Source: Trichomonas tenax
Taxonomy: Eukaryota; Parabasalia; Trichomonadida; Trichomonadidae
Direction of reading: 5' to 3'
Assembly (NCBI GenBank): GCA_023091735.1
Contig: JALKBU010000096.1
Coordinates: forward strand, 22,523-86,522
Length of the DNA stretch: 64,000 nucleotides
This document shows, piece by piece, positions 28,538-38,639 of the stretch (its first letter is position 1; every line of letters begins with the position of its first letter). The position numbers and the translations under genes were made by a program. The notes below the pieces were generated by a model. That model was not told the origin of the DNA. It saw only the letters and a program-made list of their open reading frames with translations, and ran no database searches.

Positions 28538-31321
28538 TTAGAGTTCATGATACATGTGATGACGATGGGAACGTCCATGCTTTGTACGGCGATGAGAATA
28601 AACAGGTTCATCTCTAACAGGGTGTTCTATTTGTGGTTGCTCGTTTTCTTCTGTTGGAATTTGTTCTTCAACAAGTTGTTTAGGAGCTTCTTGAGCATTA
28701 TCCTCTTCTACAATTTGATGATTAGAATCATCATCTTTGGGCTTTCCTTCTTCGATCTGTTTATCTTCTTCTATTTTCTGATCTTCAACTGGTTTCGCTT
28801 CTTCGCTTGTTTCTACTGTTTCGGAAACAGGTTGTTCAACAGGCGTTTCCTCGATTGGATTTGTCTCTGAGATTGGCTGTTTAACATTTTCTTCTATTTG
28901 TTTTGGATCTCTAACATTTTCTTCCTTTGATATTTCTTCTTCAACATTTATTTTCTGTTCTGTTTCTTGCATTGGTCGTTCTTCGACTTCAGTGGCGTTT
29001 TCGGTTACTTCTTTGATTTCTTCAACTGGCTCATGAGCGGCTTGAGATTCTGGTTTTAATGGTTCACCAAGCATCTCTTGCTTTGCCTCTTCATTCTGTT
29101 TTTCATCAATTTCTTTGGCTGGCTCAGCCTCCTGAACAGTTTCTTGCTCATCTTCTTTTGTTGCCTCTAGAACTTTCTCTTCTTTGACTGGTTCTACTGC
29201 CTCTTGAGCATTTTGAATTTCTTGAACTGTCTCTTTATCTGCTGCAGGCTCTTTGTTAGCAGCACCTTCTTCATCTGGTTGTGTCTCTGGTTCCTTCGCT
29301 GGTTCAGTTATTGATTCTGGCTGTTTTTCTTGTTCTGGAATTGCTTCAGATTCTTTTAATGTTTTAGAAGCATCTTCAGACTCTTTAATAGGCTCTGGAG
29401 TCATTTCTGGTTCTTTCAGTTCCTGAGGTATTGCTTCTGGTTCCTTAACTGGTTCTGGAATTGTTTCTGGCTCTTTAGATGCTTCAGGAATTGTTTCTGG
29501 TTCTTTAACTGGTTCTGGAATTGTTTCTTGTTCCTTAACTGGTTCTGGAATTGTTTCTGGTTCTTTAACTGGTTCTGGGACTGTTTCTGGTTCCTTAACT
29601 GATTCTGGGACTGTTTGTGGTTCCTTAACTGGTTCTGGAATTGCTTCTGGCTCTTTAGATGCTTCAGGAATTGTTTCTGGTTCCTTAACTGGTTCTGGAA
29701 TTGTTTCTTGTTCCTTAACTGGTTCTGGAATTGTTTCTGGTTCCTTAACTGGTTCTGGAATTGTTTCTTGTTCCTTAACTGGTTCTGGAATTGTTTCTGG
29801 TTCCTTAACTGGTTCTGGAATTGTTTCTTGTTCCTTAACTGGTTCTGGAATTGTTTCTTGTTCCTTAACTGGTTCTGGAATTGTTTCTGGTTCTTTAACT
29901 GGTTCAGGAATTGTTTCTTGTTCCTTAACTGGTTCTGGGGTTGCCTCTGGCTTGACTGGTTCACCAAATTGCTCTATTGGTTCCTGAACCTGCGTTGGTA
30001 ATGGAGTTGGAACAACTTCTGGTTCTGGGATCTTAGCGGATTCTTGAGCTTGTTCGGGTGTCGGAATCGGAGTTGGAACTGGCGTTGGCTCAACATTCTT
30101 TGTCTGCTCAGTTTGATCTTCCTCTTCAGACTTCTTCTTTGTGAATTGCCCGTAATAGAACTTGATCTTTTCCTTCGTGAAACTCGAGAAACGCTTAACT
30201 TCACTAACAACAATAGGAGAATATTTATCATATGCATCTTTTGATATCTTCTGATATTTACTGAATGTTTCTTTTGCGAATTTGATATCCGAATTGAAGT
30301 CTCTGCCCATTTGCAAAACGAGATAAGCATAAGCAGATGAAGCCAAAAGAATCAACATCATCATAATGAAGAAGAAAATCTTGAATGAAGATCCACTTGG
30401 TTTCTTAACTACGCACGATCTACGATCGAGACCTGAAGTAATCACTGTGTCATTAATCTGATGAAGTGAAGAAATAGGTGAAGCATGAACATTTTTCTTT
30501 GTATAAATTAAACTCAAAGTGTTTCGATCGAAAACATGAACATCACCTTCTACTGAGCCAATAGCAATTGTTTTCTCATCAGAAGTTGCTGATGCTATTA
30601 GGCCTTTAACAACATCTTTGCGTTTTGTAATTTTGATCTTTCCATCAGTGAAAGAAGCCTGAATAATTTGGCCTTTTCTTTCGGCAGGAACATTTCCTAC
30701 AACCGTTATTATGCCATTAAAACATGAAATACTTCTTGGTTCGCAACCGAAATCCTCTGTTGTTGATGCAATTTCTGTCAAATCATCATTTGGATCTAAT
30801 AATTTGATTCCATTCGAGTTCAGTATTGCAATGCAATATGAATCTTGTTTATGATTGAAGAAAACAGCGCGCTGCATAAGGGATTTATCGCTTCCCTTCT
30901 TTGGTGCTTCCATTTTCGCGATTAACCTGAGTCCTGGGACTGTAAGTAAATATAACGTGTTTTTTCCGTCAATTGCGAGCAATTTCTTTCTGTCTGGTGA
31001 GAATTCGACATTTCTGAATAGAACATCTGTAGTTTCAGTATTATAATCGGAAATTTCTCTAAATTTCAAATCGCATAATTTAATATGTGGACCCACAGCT
31101 GCAGCAACAAGTTTTTTGCCGATTTCTTCGTATTTAACAAGAGAAACAACATCTTCGAAGTCATATTTCGTGACAGTTTCGAGAGAATTTTTATTTAACT
31201 TAACAACTTTCACCGAATTGTCGATGCCAACTTTGGACCTGCCGCCGCCGCCTGATATATAGACGGTGTCTTTGGCCGCTCCATTCGTTACGCAATAACC
31301 GGGGTATCCTATTTCATACAT
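28538..31321 (-). CDS. Sec12/PREB-like ER membrane protein with long repetitive luminal tail
   Basis: 927 residues. Residues 1-305 form a WD-type beta-propeller opening YPGYCVTNG and SGGGGRSKVGI (about 23-33), the glycine-rich loop typical of Sec12/PREB, the exchange factor for the COPII GTPase Sar1. A single membrane segment (FKIFFFIMMMLILLASSAYA, about 312-336) follows, giving the type II layout of Sec12. The luminal part is about 590 residues, with ~19 tandem decapeptides of the type TIPEPVKEPE and then an acidic E/P/K-rich stretch. The C-terminus is basic/histidine-rich and ends YHEL, resembling an H/KDEL-type retrieval signal though not canonical. TCAGCACTTTTTT abuts the ATG. The role in vesicle budding is inferred from the family. 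Confidence 0.8.
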   Translation of the reverse strand: MYEIGYPGYCVTNGAAKDTVYISGGGGRSKVGIDNSVKVVKLNKNSLETVTKYDFEDVVSLVKYEEIGKKLVAAAVGPHIKLCDLKFREISDYNTETTDVLFRNVEFSPDRKKLLAIDGKNTLYLLTVPGLRLIAKMEAPKKGSDKSLMQRAVFFNHKQDSYCIAILNSNGIKLLDPNDDLTEIASTTEDFGCEPRSISCFNGIITVVGNVPAERKGQIIQASFTDGKIKITKRKDVVKGLIASATSDEKTIAIGSVEGDVHVFDRNTLSLIYTKKNVHASPISSLHQINDTVITSGLDRRSCVVKKPSGSSFKIFFFIMMMLILLASSAYAYLVLQMGRDFNSDIKFAKETFSKYQKISKDAYDKYSPIVVSEVKRFSSFTKEKIKFYYGQFTKKKSEEEDQTEQTKNVEPTPVPTPIPTPEQAQESAKIPEPEVVPTPLPTQVQEPIEQFGEPVKPEATPEPVKEQETIPEPVKEPETIPEPVKEQETIPEPVKEQETIPEPVKEPETIPEPVKEQETIPEPVKEPETIPEPVKEQETIPEPVKEPETIPEASKEPEAIPEPVKEPQTVPESVKEPETVPEPVKEPETIPEPVKEQETIPEPVKEPETIPEASKEPETIPEPVKEPEAIPQELKEPEMTPEPIKESEDASKTLKESEAIPEQEKQPESITEPAKEPETQPDEEGAANKEPAADKETVQEIQNAQEAVEPVKEEKVLEATKEDEQETVQEAEPAKEIDEKQNEEAKQEMLGEPLKPESQAAHEPVEEIKEVTENATEVEERPMQETEQKINVEEEISKEENVRDPKQIEENVKQPISETNPIEETPVEQPVSETVETSEEAKPVEDQKIEEDKQIEEGKPKDDDSNHQIVEEDNAQEAPKQLVEEQIPTEENEQPQIEHPVRDEPVYSHRRTKHGRSHRHHMYHEL
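29370..29940 (-). repeat. 30-bp tandem repeat encoding decapeptides
   Basis: About 19 units of 30 bp inside the Sec12-like gene, minus strand consensus TTCCAGAACCAGTTAAGGAA plus ten variable bases. Because the period is a multiple of three, other frames are open too (W/F/N-rich on plus, Q/N/K-rich on minus). Variation P/Q at one site and a few VPES/EASK units show unit shuffling. Confidence 0.9.
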
Positions 31322-31347
31322 AAAAAAGTGCTGAAAGATAAAAGTGA
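31322..31347 (-). promoter_or_regulatory. Inr-like elements of the Sec12-like gene
   Basis: Minus strand carries TCACTTTTATC (31337-31347) and TCAGCACTTTTTT (31322-31334) immediately before the ATG at 31321. Either could be the transcription start; both fit a TCA-type initiator with a leader under 30 nt. Confidence 0.5.
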
Positions 31348-31546
31348 CATTTATTTAATTTTTTTCATACAATGAGAAATCCTTTAAATACTTGATTTTG
31401 ATATTTACTGATTCACCAATAGTTTATTTTGACATAGATCTACAATTGTATAGCTCTAGTTTAGACATTTAAAGAACAACTTAAACCTGATAATATATTT
31501 TTGTTCATTGATTTATAAATGATGACATTATCCTATTCAAAATGTG

Positions 31547-32543
31547 AGAAAGAACTGAGAAGCGCTTTGATGAATAAAGTTAGGACTAAAAAGTTTGATA
31601 TTACAGTGATCTTTTAAATGTTAAATTAGCAATTTCCAACAGCACAAACTGGAACGATAATATTAATCACGATGTCGTTATTTACGCGTAAATTATTTGT
31701 TAAAACAGATCCTCCACCTGAAGTCACAAAATTAGAAACATACGAATTGCTGGTGATAATAGAATATCCTGGATTTTCGCAATAAAACGTTGTATCCGCT
31801 TTATTTCCATCAAATACGAAAAATTCAACATTACTATTATAATATGAATATAAAAGGATTTGTTCACATTTGTTGTTGACAACATTGCAATGATGGCTGT
31901 TGTATGTTAATGAATCTTTTTTCTGATTGTTATCATTGATGTTGCAATATGTTAAATATCCATCAAATTCATCTAAATTAGTAAGAAACACCTGATCTCG
32001 AGCAAAATTTTCTGTGAAGTTGATTTTATCTGTGAGTAAACGTCCCCATGCTAGATGAATAATGTAACTATTACTTATTGTCTCATCGCCGCAGTCTGAA
32101 ATAGAAAGATATTGAGCGTAATTTGGTGAAGAATAGTTTGGAGAACTGATTTGGAAGAATGCAGAAAACTGTGGTGATGTTGAATGCCTGTAACAGTTGT
32201 GTTGTTGGACATTGAGACATTTTTGATTTCAACAATAGAAACAAGCTGATCTCGATGAAGTTGTGCTGCAGTTGTCGAAAAAAAAACGGTTTTCAAGAAG
32301 AATTTTCATAGGTGTAGATCCTTGGTTGAAGTATAGAGCGACATTGTTAGTGATTGAATCGAAAGAACAAGAAGAGATGTGATAGTTTTCGTAGGAAGGA
32401 CTGAAAAAGAGTGCGGTAGAGTTGCTGAAGTGTTTGTGTCGAGGTTCATCTTCGCCGTAGAATTCTGTCCAATCGTAATGAAGAAAAACCTTCAATCACT
32501 TTGAACTTGACACGTAAATAAATTTTTTTGTTTTGTAATTTTG
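31547..32543 (-). pseudogene. Broken beta-helix surface-type gene, duplicated block copy 1
   Basis: On the minus strand one frame runs from about 32495 to 31626, roughly 290 codons, interrupted by a single TGA at 32229-32231. There is no ATG at its start and another TGA just upstream. Sequence before the stop: HISSCSFDSITNNVALYFNQ. After it: NQKCLNVQQHNCYRHS, INFTENFAR and YLTYCNINDNNQKKDSLTYN, to CAVGNC and TAA. The strand pattern and order match the beta-helix frame at 18453. The whole block is repeated at 35380-36371; about 770 bp (31771-32540) are identical by eye, while the part nearest the 3' end differs by substitutions and a 6-bp gap. It is a fragment without signal peptide or membrane anchor. 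Confidence 0.75.
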
Positions 32544-32546
32544 AAA

Positions 32547-33293
32547 ATGTTTTGTTTCTTTCTTTTCCAAAGTTCAATATCAAAGTCGAAATGCAGCGTT
32601 TGCAGAGAATTTCAATCGCACTGGATGACTGTCAACAGTTCTTCAGATCATTTTGAAAGAATGAACGAATTTTGTCAAAAACAAACAGAAGAAAACGATA
32701 TTTTAACATGCAAAGATATTTTATACCGATATCACCTTATTTCTAAATCTTTCATCAACGATATATCAAACAGAACATGTTCAGATTTTGAATATTGTTT
32801 TCATTTTCTTCCAACAACGAATTTCAAGCTATCAAAGCTTCTTAATCTGAAATATCTCTTCAAGGAATGCATTTTCCCTATATTTTTAACCTTCCTTTAC
32901 TTCATTTCATCTGTTTTATTCAGTGTTATTCATATTATTTCTCCTATTTTCATTTCTGTCATCATTGGTGGATTATTTAGCTACACCAAACACATATTAT
33001 TTATTCCATATCAAATTTACACCTTTCTGTTGTTTGAGAACGGAATTGAACAAATTTTATCTATTTTTATTGAATTTCCTCGCAAATATACGATCCTGTT
33101 TGCATTGTATTGTATATACTCTGTTTTCGTTTACAAAGCTGCGAAAGTTTCATATTATTCAAAATTCACACGAATTTCTATTGCTCTTACATTCTTCTTT
33201 GTTTCTGTTTTATCAACATACATCGTGTCATCTCACTTCACTCTTCTTCCTATTCCACTTTCAAGTTTTGCCCAAAATTTGTTTGGAAACTAA
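32547..33293 (+). CDS. Saposin-like domain fused to a multi-spanning membrane region
   Basis: 248 residues from ATG 32547. A short hydrophobic start (MFCFFLFQSSIS) may be a signal peptide. Six cysteines at 16, 19, 43, 55, 78 and 84 have the spacing CxxC-23-C-11-C-22-CxxxxxC of a saposin B domain (expected pairs 16-84, 19-78, 43-55). The C-terminal half is strongly hydrophobic with likely membrane helices near 108-147, 155-172, 181-197 and 208-229. Saposin-like proteins bind lipids or perturb membranes, and trichomonads secrete such proteins, but a membrane-anchored version is unusual. The gene starts four bases after the end of duplicated block copy 1, so its promoter may lie in that block. 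Confidence 0.7.
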   Translation: MFCFFLFQSSISKSKCSVCREFQSHWMTVNSSSDHFERMNEFCQKQTEENDILTCKDILYRYHLISKSFINDISNRTCSDFEYCFHFLPTTNFKLSKLLNLKYLFKECIFPIFLTFLYFISSVLFSVIHIISPIFISVIIGGLFSYTKHILFIPYQIYTFLLFENGIEQILSIFIEFPRKYTILFALYCIYSVFVYKAAKVSYYSKFTRISIALTFFFVSVLSTYIVSSHFTLLPIPLSSFAQNLFGN

Positions 33294-33811
33294 ATTTCCA
33301 TTTCATTTCTCATCATCCACATTCAAAATTCATATCAATTAGGCATTTATTCATTGTTTGCTTGTATAATTAAATCTTGTTTGTTTCTTTTAATTTTGTT
33401 TTCTAATTTTATTTCCAAAAACGCACCATCAGATGTCAACTAACTTAGATTCGTGTTAGAAATTTATAAATTAAGATAAAATGTTATAATTAAAAGAAAA
33501 ATACAAATATGAAAAAATATTAACTATTTTCGATGAGTCATTTGATTATGAACTGAGAAAACATAGATACTGTGAATGGATATTAATACTGTATTGATAA
33601 AAACAGTTAATGCACGATAGATTTTAGAGAAACGTCGAAGTTCGAAATAATGAAGAGAAAACGCAATGTGTGAATGAAATTGTTAAACAGATACATTGAA
33701 ATATTATAGCAAATGACCAAAAGAATGATATTCAACTGTGTTGAATAGAAAAACATCAAAAATGAGAGAAATATTTTTAAAAAACGTGCACTAAAGAAAA
33801 AAAATTCAAAA
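33294..33811. other. Intergenic, nothing recognised
   Basis: AT-rich spacer between the saposin-like and CFAP100-like genes; no RNA gene or repeat seen. An A-rich tract precedes the next ATG. Confidence 0.5.
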
Positions 33812-35194
33812 ATGGATGAAGATGAAATAGATATTTTGAACCACACACAGTACTTTGATGGTGTTCCAGTTGACTACAACACCTCAAACAACCCATTCAA
33901 CGTCACGAAAGATCAAAATATCTTCCTCACGGACGTAAATACTCCGACACAACTTTCTTCGCGTTCTGTTCACTCATCACTCACAAGACTGTCACTAATC
34001 GACCGAGTAAATTCAATAATTCCACGAGTTTCTGGTTTTACGACACGTGCAACTGAGTTACGAAATTCGAATTCAAATTCTAACTCAAAAAACGTCCAAT
34101 TTTCATACACCAGTCGCGAACGGACTGCAGTCGGCAGAAAAGTCACTATGGATGAATATGTTCAACAGAAACGCGATATTTGTCGCGCAAACACAGCGAT
34201 TGAACTTCAACGAAAGAAAGTCGAAAATCTCAACAGGCACCAAAAGACACTTGAGATGCAAGTGAACACAGACTTCGACAGAATCGAGGACGACACTCTC
34301 TCTATCAAATCCGCTGCAACAGAATTAGAAGCAAAACTTTCTCGAACATTGAAAGAAGCGGAAACATTTTCGAAGCAATCAGTCGAAACAACAGTTCTCA
34401 TCAAACAGCTTGAAAACGAATTAACGCTGATCAAAGTGAACAACCAAAAGCTTGCAGAACAAATCGAACAAAGCATCATTCACAAAGAAACACTTCTCAA
34501 AATGTCACCGCCAGGAACAAATGATCCATTCGACTTCTTCACTGATCCAAAACAAATATTGGATCGCCTCAATGTCTTTGAACTCGAAGCAGTTTCTCTT
34601 GCACGAGAGTACGACGACCTTCTCTGTCGATATTCCGTCCCAGCAGACAGCGAAAACATGATCAAGCGTAAGCAGATCTGTGAAGAAGCAGTTCGAATAT
34701 TAGATCACGCACAACAGCTGAACACAGAATTCAGAGAAGCAGACGAAATTGATGAGAACGCAAAAACTGATTTAGATTATGAATTAGAAAAACTCACAGA
34801 GGTCGTTGCAGATCTTCACGAGTTCATTTTCGGTCAACCAGGTCGTCTCAATGCTCCAATGGACCAACTCTCTGACATATCGAACTTCTATCGAGAACTC
34901 TCACGAAAGGCAGACAAGGCGGGTCCTGCAGCGCGCGCAGCTGTCATCAAGCGAATCACAGCGAAGAAGAAAGAAGCAGAGAAACAGAAGATGCTTGCGG
35001 GCCTTATGAAGCCACGTGATCACGTCCATCCGGATGTTCGAAAGAAAGGATTTGTCATCAAAGGCAACAACAGGAAACTCAACAAGCGCGAACTCCCATC
35101 ATCCAAGAAAGTTGAACTTCATGAAAATGACTCATTTGCAGAATCAGAACGCTTGCGATATGAAACACTTCTTTTTGAACAACAGAAAGACTGA
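33812..35194 (+). CDS. CFAP100: CFAP100-like (CCDC37, DUF4200) axonemal coiled-coil protein
   Basis: 460 residues. A polar N-terminus is followed by a DUF4200-type coiled coil (about 113-230, starting MDEYVQQKRDICRANTAIEL). It ends ETLLKMSPP and is followed by FFTDPKQILDRLNVFELEAV (about 242-261), which matches the YFTDPQQLL...EEQNLSL segment of CFAP100/CCDC37. The C-terminal half is a further coiled coil with a basic tail (KKKEAEKQKMLAGLMKPRDH). CFAP100 forms the MIA complex with CFAP73 and modifies inner-arm dynein activity in flagella. Codon use is GC-richer than flanks. It stops with TGA. Confidence 0.75.
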   Translation: MDEDEIDILNHTQYFDGVPVDYNTSNNPFNVTKDQNIFLTDVNTPTQLSSRSVHSSLTRLSLIDRVNSIIPRVSGFTTRATELRNSNSNSNSKNVQFSYTSRERTAVGRKVTMDEYVQQKRDICRANTAIELQRKKVENLNRHQKTLEMQVNTDFDRIEDDTLSIKSAATELEAKLSRTLKEAETFSKQSVETTVLIKQLENELTLIKVNNQKLAEQIEQSIIHKETLLKMSPPGTNDPFDFFTDPKQILDRLNVFELEAVSLAREYDDLLCRYSVPADSENMIKRKQICEEAVRILDHAQQLNTEFREADEIDENAKTDLDYELEKLTEVVADLHEFIFGQPGRLNAPMDQLSDISNFYRELSRKADKAGPAARAAVIKRITAKKKEAEKQKMLAGLMKPRDHVHPDVRKKGFVIKGNNRKLNKRELPSSKKVELHENDSFAESERLRYETLLFEQQKD

Positions 35195-35379
35195 ATTTTC
35201 CACTTCCATGTAATAAATGTTTGTATTTCATTTTATATTTACATATTCTTCTTTCTCTTTAAAATTAAGTGAAAAAGATAAAAATGCAGAGGGCATAGTA
35301 CTCCAATTTATGATATTTGAGAGACAAATAAAAAAAGAACATATGATTGTATATTTCTAAAATATGCTCTCAAGATGAG

Positions 35380-36371
35380 AGAAAGAACTGAGAAGCGCTT
35401 TGATGAATAAACTTAGGACTAAAAAGTTTGATAATAACAGTAATCTTTTGGATGTTAAATTGGCAATTTCCAACAACACAAATCGGGATGATAATATTAA
35501 TCACGATTTCGTTCCTGACATGTAAATTATTTGTTGGTATAGATCCTGAAGTTACAAAATCAGAAATATATGAATTGCTGATGGAAATGGAATATCCCGA
35601 ATTTTCGCAATAAAACGTTGTATCCGCTTTATTTCCATCAAATACGAAAAATTCAACATTACTATTATAATATGAATATAAAAGGATTTGTTCACATTTG
35701 TTGTTGACAACATTGCAATGATGGCTGTTGTATGTTAATGAATCTTTTTTCTGATTGTTATCATTGATGTTGCAATATGTTAAATATCCATCAAATTCAT
35801 CTAAATTAGTAAGAAACACCTGATCTCGAGCAAAATTTTCTGTGAAGTTGATTTTATCTGTGAGTAAACGTCCCCATGCTAGATGAATAATGTAACTATT
35901 ACTTATTGTCTCATCGCCGCAGTCTGAAATAGAAAGATATTGAGCGTAATTTGGTGAAGAATAGTTTGGAGAACTGATTTGGAAGAATGCAGAAAACTGT
36001 GGTGATGTTGAATGCCTGTAACAGTTGTGTTGTTGGACATTGAGACATTTTTGATTTCAACAATAGAAACAAGCTGATCTCGATGAAGTTGTGCTGCAGT
36101 TGTCGAAAAAAAAACGGTTTTCAAGAAGAATTTTCATAGGTGTAGATCCTTGGTTGAAGTATAGAGCGACATTGTTAGTGATTGAATCGAAAGAACAAGA
36201 AGAGATGTGATAGTTTTCGTAGGAAGGACTGAAAAAGAGTGCGGTAGAGTTGCTGAAGTGTTTGTGTCGAGGTTCATCTTCGCCGTAGAATTCTGTCCAA
36301 TCGTAATGAAGAAAAACCTTCAATCACTTTGAACTTGACACGTAAATAAATTTTTTTGTTTTGTAATTTTG
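35380..36371 (-). pseudogene. Broken beta-helix surface-type gene, duplicated block copy 2
   Basis: Second copy of the 31547-32543 block in the same orientation. It carries the same in-frame TGA (36057-36059) and the same missing start, so the lesion predates duplication or was spread by conversion. The 3'-most ~220 bp differ (for example a 6-bp deletion and FVTSGSIPTNNLHVRNEIVI instead of FVTSGGGSVLTNNLRVNNDI); the remainder is identical by eye. The block ends at the same base as copy 1, three bases before a different ATG (36374). Confidence 0.75.
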
Positions 36372-36373
36372 GT

Positions 36374-36559
36374 ATGTCAGATTTCAATCTTGATAAATTG
36401 GAAAGAATCAGAATTAAAGATGTGAGTTCCCAATCATATATAGTAAATCAAACATATGTTGCAGAATTAAATAGCAAGAAAAAAATCATGGTCTCGATGA
36501 ATAAACTTCTTGGCAATAAAACTCTTCATGAAGATAAAATGAAAATTGCATCACAGTGA
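36374..36559 (+). CDS. Short ORF after duplicated block, possible gene fragment
   Basis: 61 residues from ATG 36374 (MSDFNLDKLERIRIKDVSSQ and onward) ending at a TGA. The layout loosely recalls the N-terminal lobe of a protein kinase (DxxKLERI...SY), but the glycine loop and lysine motif are not preserved. It may be a remnant or a spurious frame; listed because it sits directly downstream of the copied block. Confidence 0.25.
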   Translation: MSDFNLDKLERIRIKDVSSQSYIVNQTYVAELNSKKKIMVSMNKLLGNKTLHEDKMKIASQ

Positions 36560-38639
36560 TAGAGCCAATGATAGTATAGCAGTATAACTTATCAAACACA
36601 AATCTATCTGTATGATTCTATGTCATTTTCTCACTTTTGTCAATTTTTCAATGATTTTTCGAGTGTTGTGAAGTTCTATGAAATAATCAAATTATTACTC
36701 TTGCATCGACCGTAGTGTGGAGTCGTTTTAATGAATTTCCGGGTGATGTATACGAATTGAATATTTCAAATTGATACTCAAATGTATTCAATTTGAAAAA
36801 CGAATAAAAATTACGAGGTGTGCATTGTACAGCGGCTCTGTTTGCATAATATGGATGAGCGAATTGGCAAAAATGGGCTAATTCGCTAAAATCGCAGACC
36901 CAATTCGCGCTGAAAAGTGACATTATTGTGCCAATTTTTTAGGAATTATATTTGTATCCTATAATATCACCACAGAGATATACCATTAGCATTTTTGATT
37001 ATAATTTCACAATATTAAAGCTAAAATCAGAGGATTTGATTGTCTTTAAAATTAATCTTGGGTTTTTGAACCTAAAAAGTCATATAGCGCGTTCGCTGCA
37101 CTATTCAATTTTGATCAGTTTACGCGTAGGGATTACAGATTGGAAAAGTGACGTTTTTGCTTTGTCTTCGAACAATACAAATATGCAAAAAATCAGGCCC
37201 TCCGGCGATGATCTCTTCTCCTCTTTCTCTTATTTCAAATTTCGTATTGTTGTTCTTTTTTAAATTTTTCGAATAAATTGCATTGAAATGCAGTTCTCTC
37301 TAGTCATTATTTTTGAAATTTTCTAAAATGTTAAGAACAATGTATAATGTTCTGCACAAGCATAAATCATGAATGATACTTTTAAACTGAAAATAATATC
37401 ATTCTATTTTAGGCATGAAACTAGTGTTACTTGGAATGTCACTTTTGTTGCTCAAGTTGTCACTTTCCGATATGGAATTGAGAGGAAAGGAACGATTATT
37501 TACGATTAATGTTCAAAAACGATTATCATCCATTAAAAGTGACATACTTTAGGCAGCCCTTTAATACTTTGGGTGAATAACCCAATAATGTATTGAAAAA
37601 TTTGAAATTTTGAAATTTTTGGAGCATCACATTGTAAATCTAAAATAAATCAATTTGCATTACTTATTTTTCAAAATTTTCAAGATTTTTCTATTGAAAG
37701 ATGAAAAAACTCACAAAAATGACGTCAATAATGTAGAAGCAACCAAATTTTGGCTCTCAATGGATACAAAATAAAATGGACGAACAATCTGGTCGGACAA
37801 TTTCCGATCCGTATTTTGAACTTAAAAATCGATGTTCAATGATGAAATTAATATTTGACATTTGCGTGATAAAAATTATTTTCCATGACATATGTCAGAT
37901 CTTTCCAATAAGGTTTTTTGTTTTTGAATTACATTACCATAGATGTAAATTACGCAAATTCGGGGAATTCGCTAAAAACCTTATTAACGAATTTTGTCAC
38001 TTTTCCTCTAATTACGCAGGGGTTATATTAATTATCGAGGGAAATATATGATAATATGGGGGAGAAATTGTTATAAAGGGTATTACAGGAGTTTCAATAA
38101 AGGGGATTTGAAAATAATAAGGGGATTTTTATTATAGGGGTTCGATAAAATAATGAGGTAGATTTTTATAATTTCCGGGTCAAACGGCATTATAAAGGGT
38201 CCTTGGGTTGCGAGATCCTTAGAAATGTTGAGTTTGCGCGAAGCCAAAAAGTACCTAATTCGCACATCCATATTTAAATCGAATAATACATTATTTTGGT
38301 CTTTAATTTCCAGATTTTAACCAAATATATATGAAATCAAAAAGAATTACTGAATATATCAAAAGACATCATCTGCTGTCGCCTATGTGATTGTTTATTA
38401 AGTGATTTAAACAAGTTTAATCATATGTTTTTATTTTCTATTATTCTATTACTGAATCATTGCAACACGCCGTGAAAAAAAATTGAATAAAACTTCAATT
38501 TGATCTCATTATAATATTGCAACACTTATAACACTTCATTTAGAGCCATATCTCAAGCCCATAAAGATATTTTATGGGGCTAGAATATGTTTAAACATAA
38601 AAATTTAATTTGCATGCATGTGTAGATATAATTTATTAT
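36560..38639. other. Gene-poor region
   Basis: No credible gene. AAAAGTGACA / TGTCACTTTT motifs recur (about 36912, 37146, 37437, 37537, 37995), with AATTCGC words near 36859-36908. A cluster of AAGGGG / TAGGGG words sits at 38058-38205. The block near 37130-37230 weakly resembles 16920-17010 (GGAAAAGTGAC followed by GGCC-TCC-GCG). All unclassified. Confidence 0.5.

Noticed and set aside
29416..30001. Extra open frames (W/F/N-rich on plus, Q/N-rich on minus) across the decapeptide region
   Set aside because: The 30-bp repeat period keeps all frames open; only the frame continuous with the Sec12-like propeller is meaningful. The array is also not a CRISPR: units are contiguous with no unique spacers.
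10521..32231. Reassignment of TGA as a sense codon
   Set aside because: Several intact genes end in TGA, Trp is TGG throughout, and the beta-helix TGA is not at a Trp-like position.
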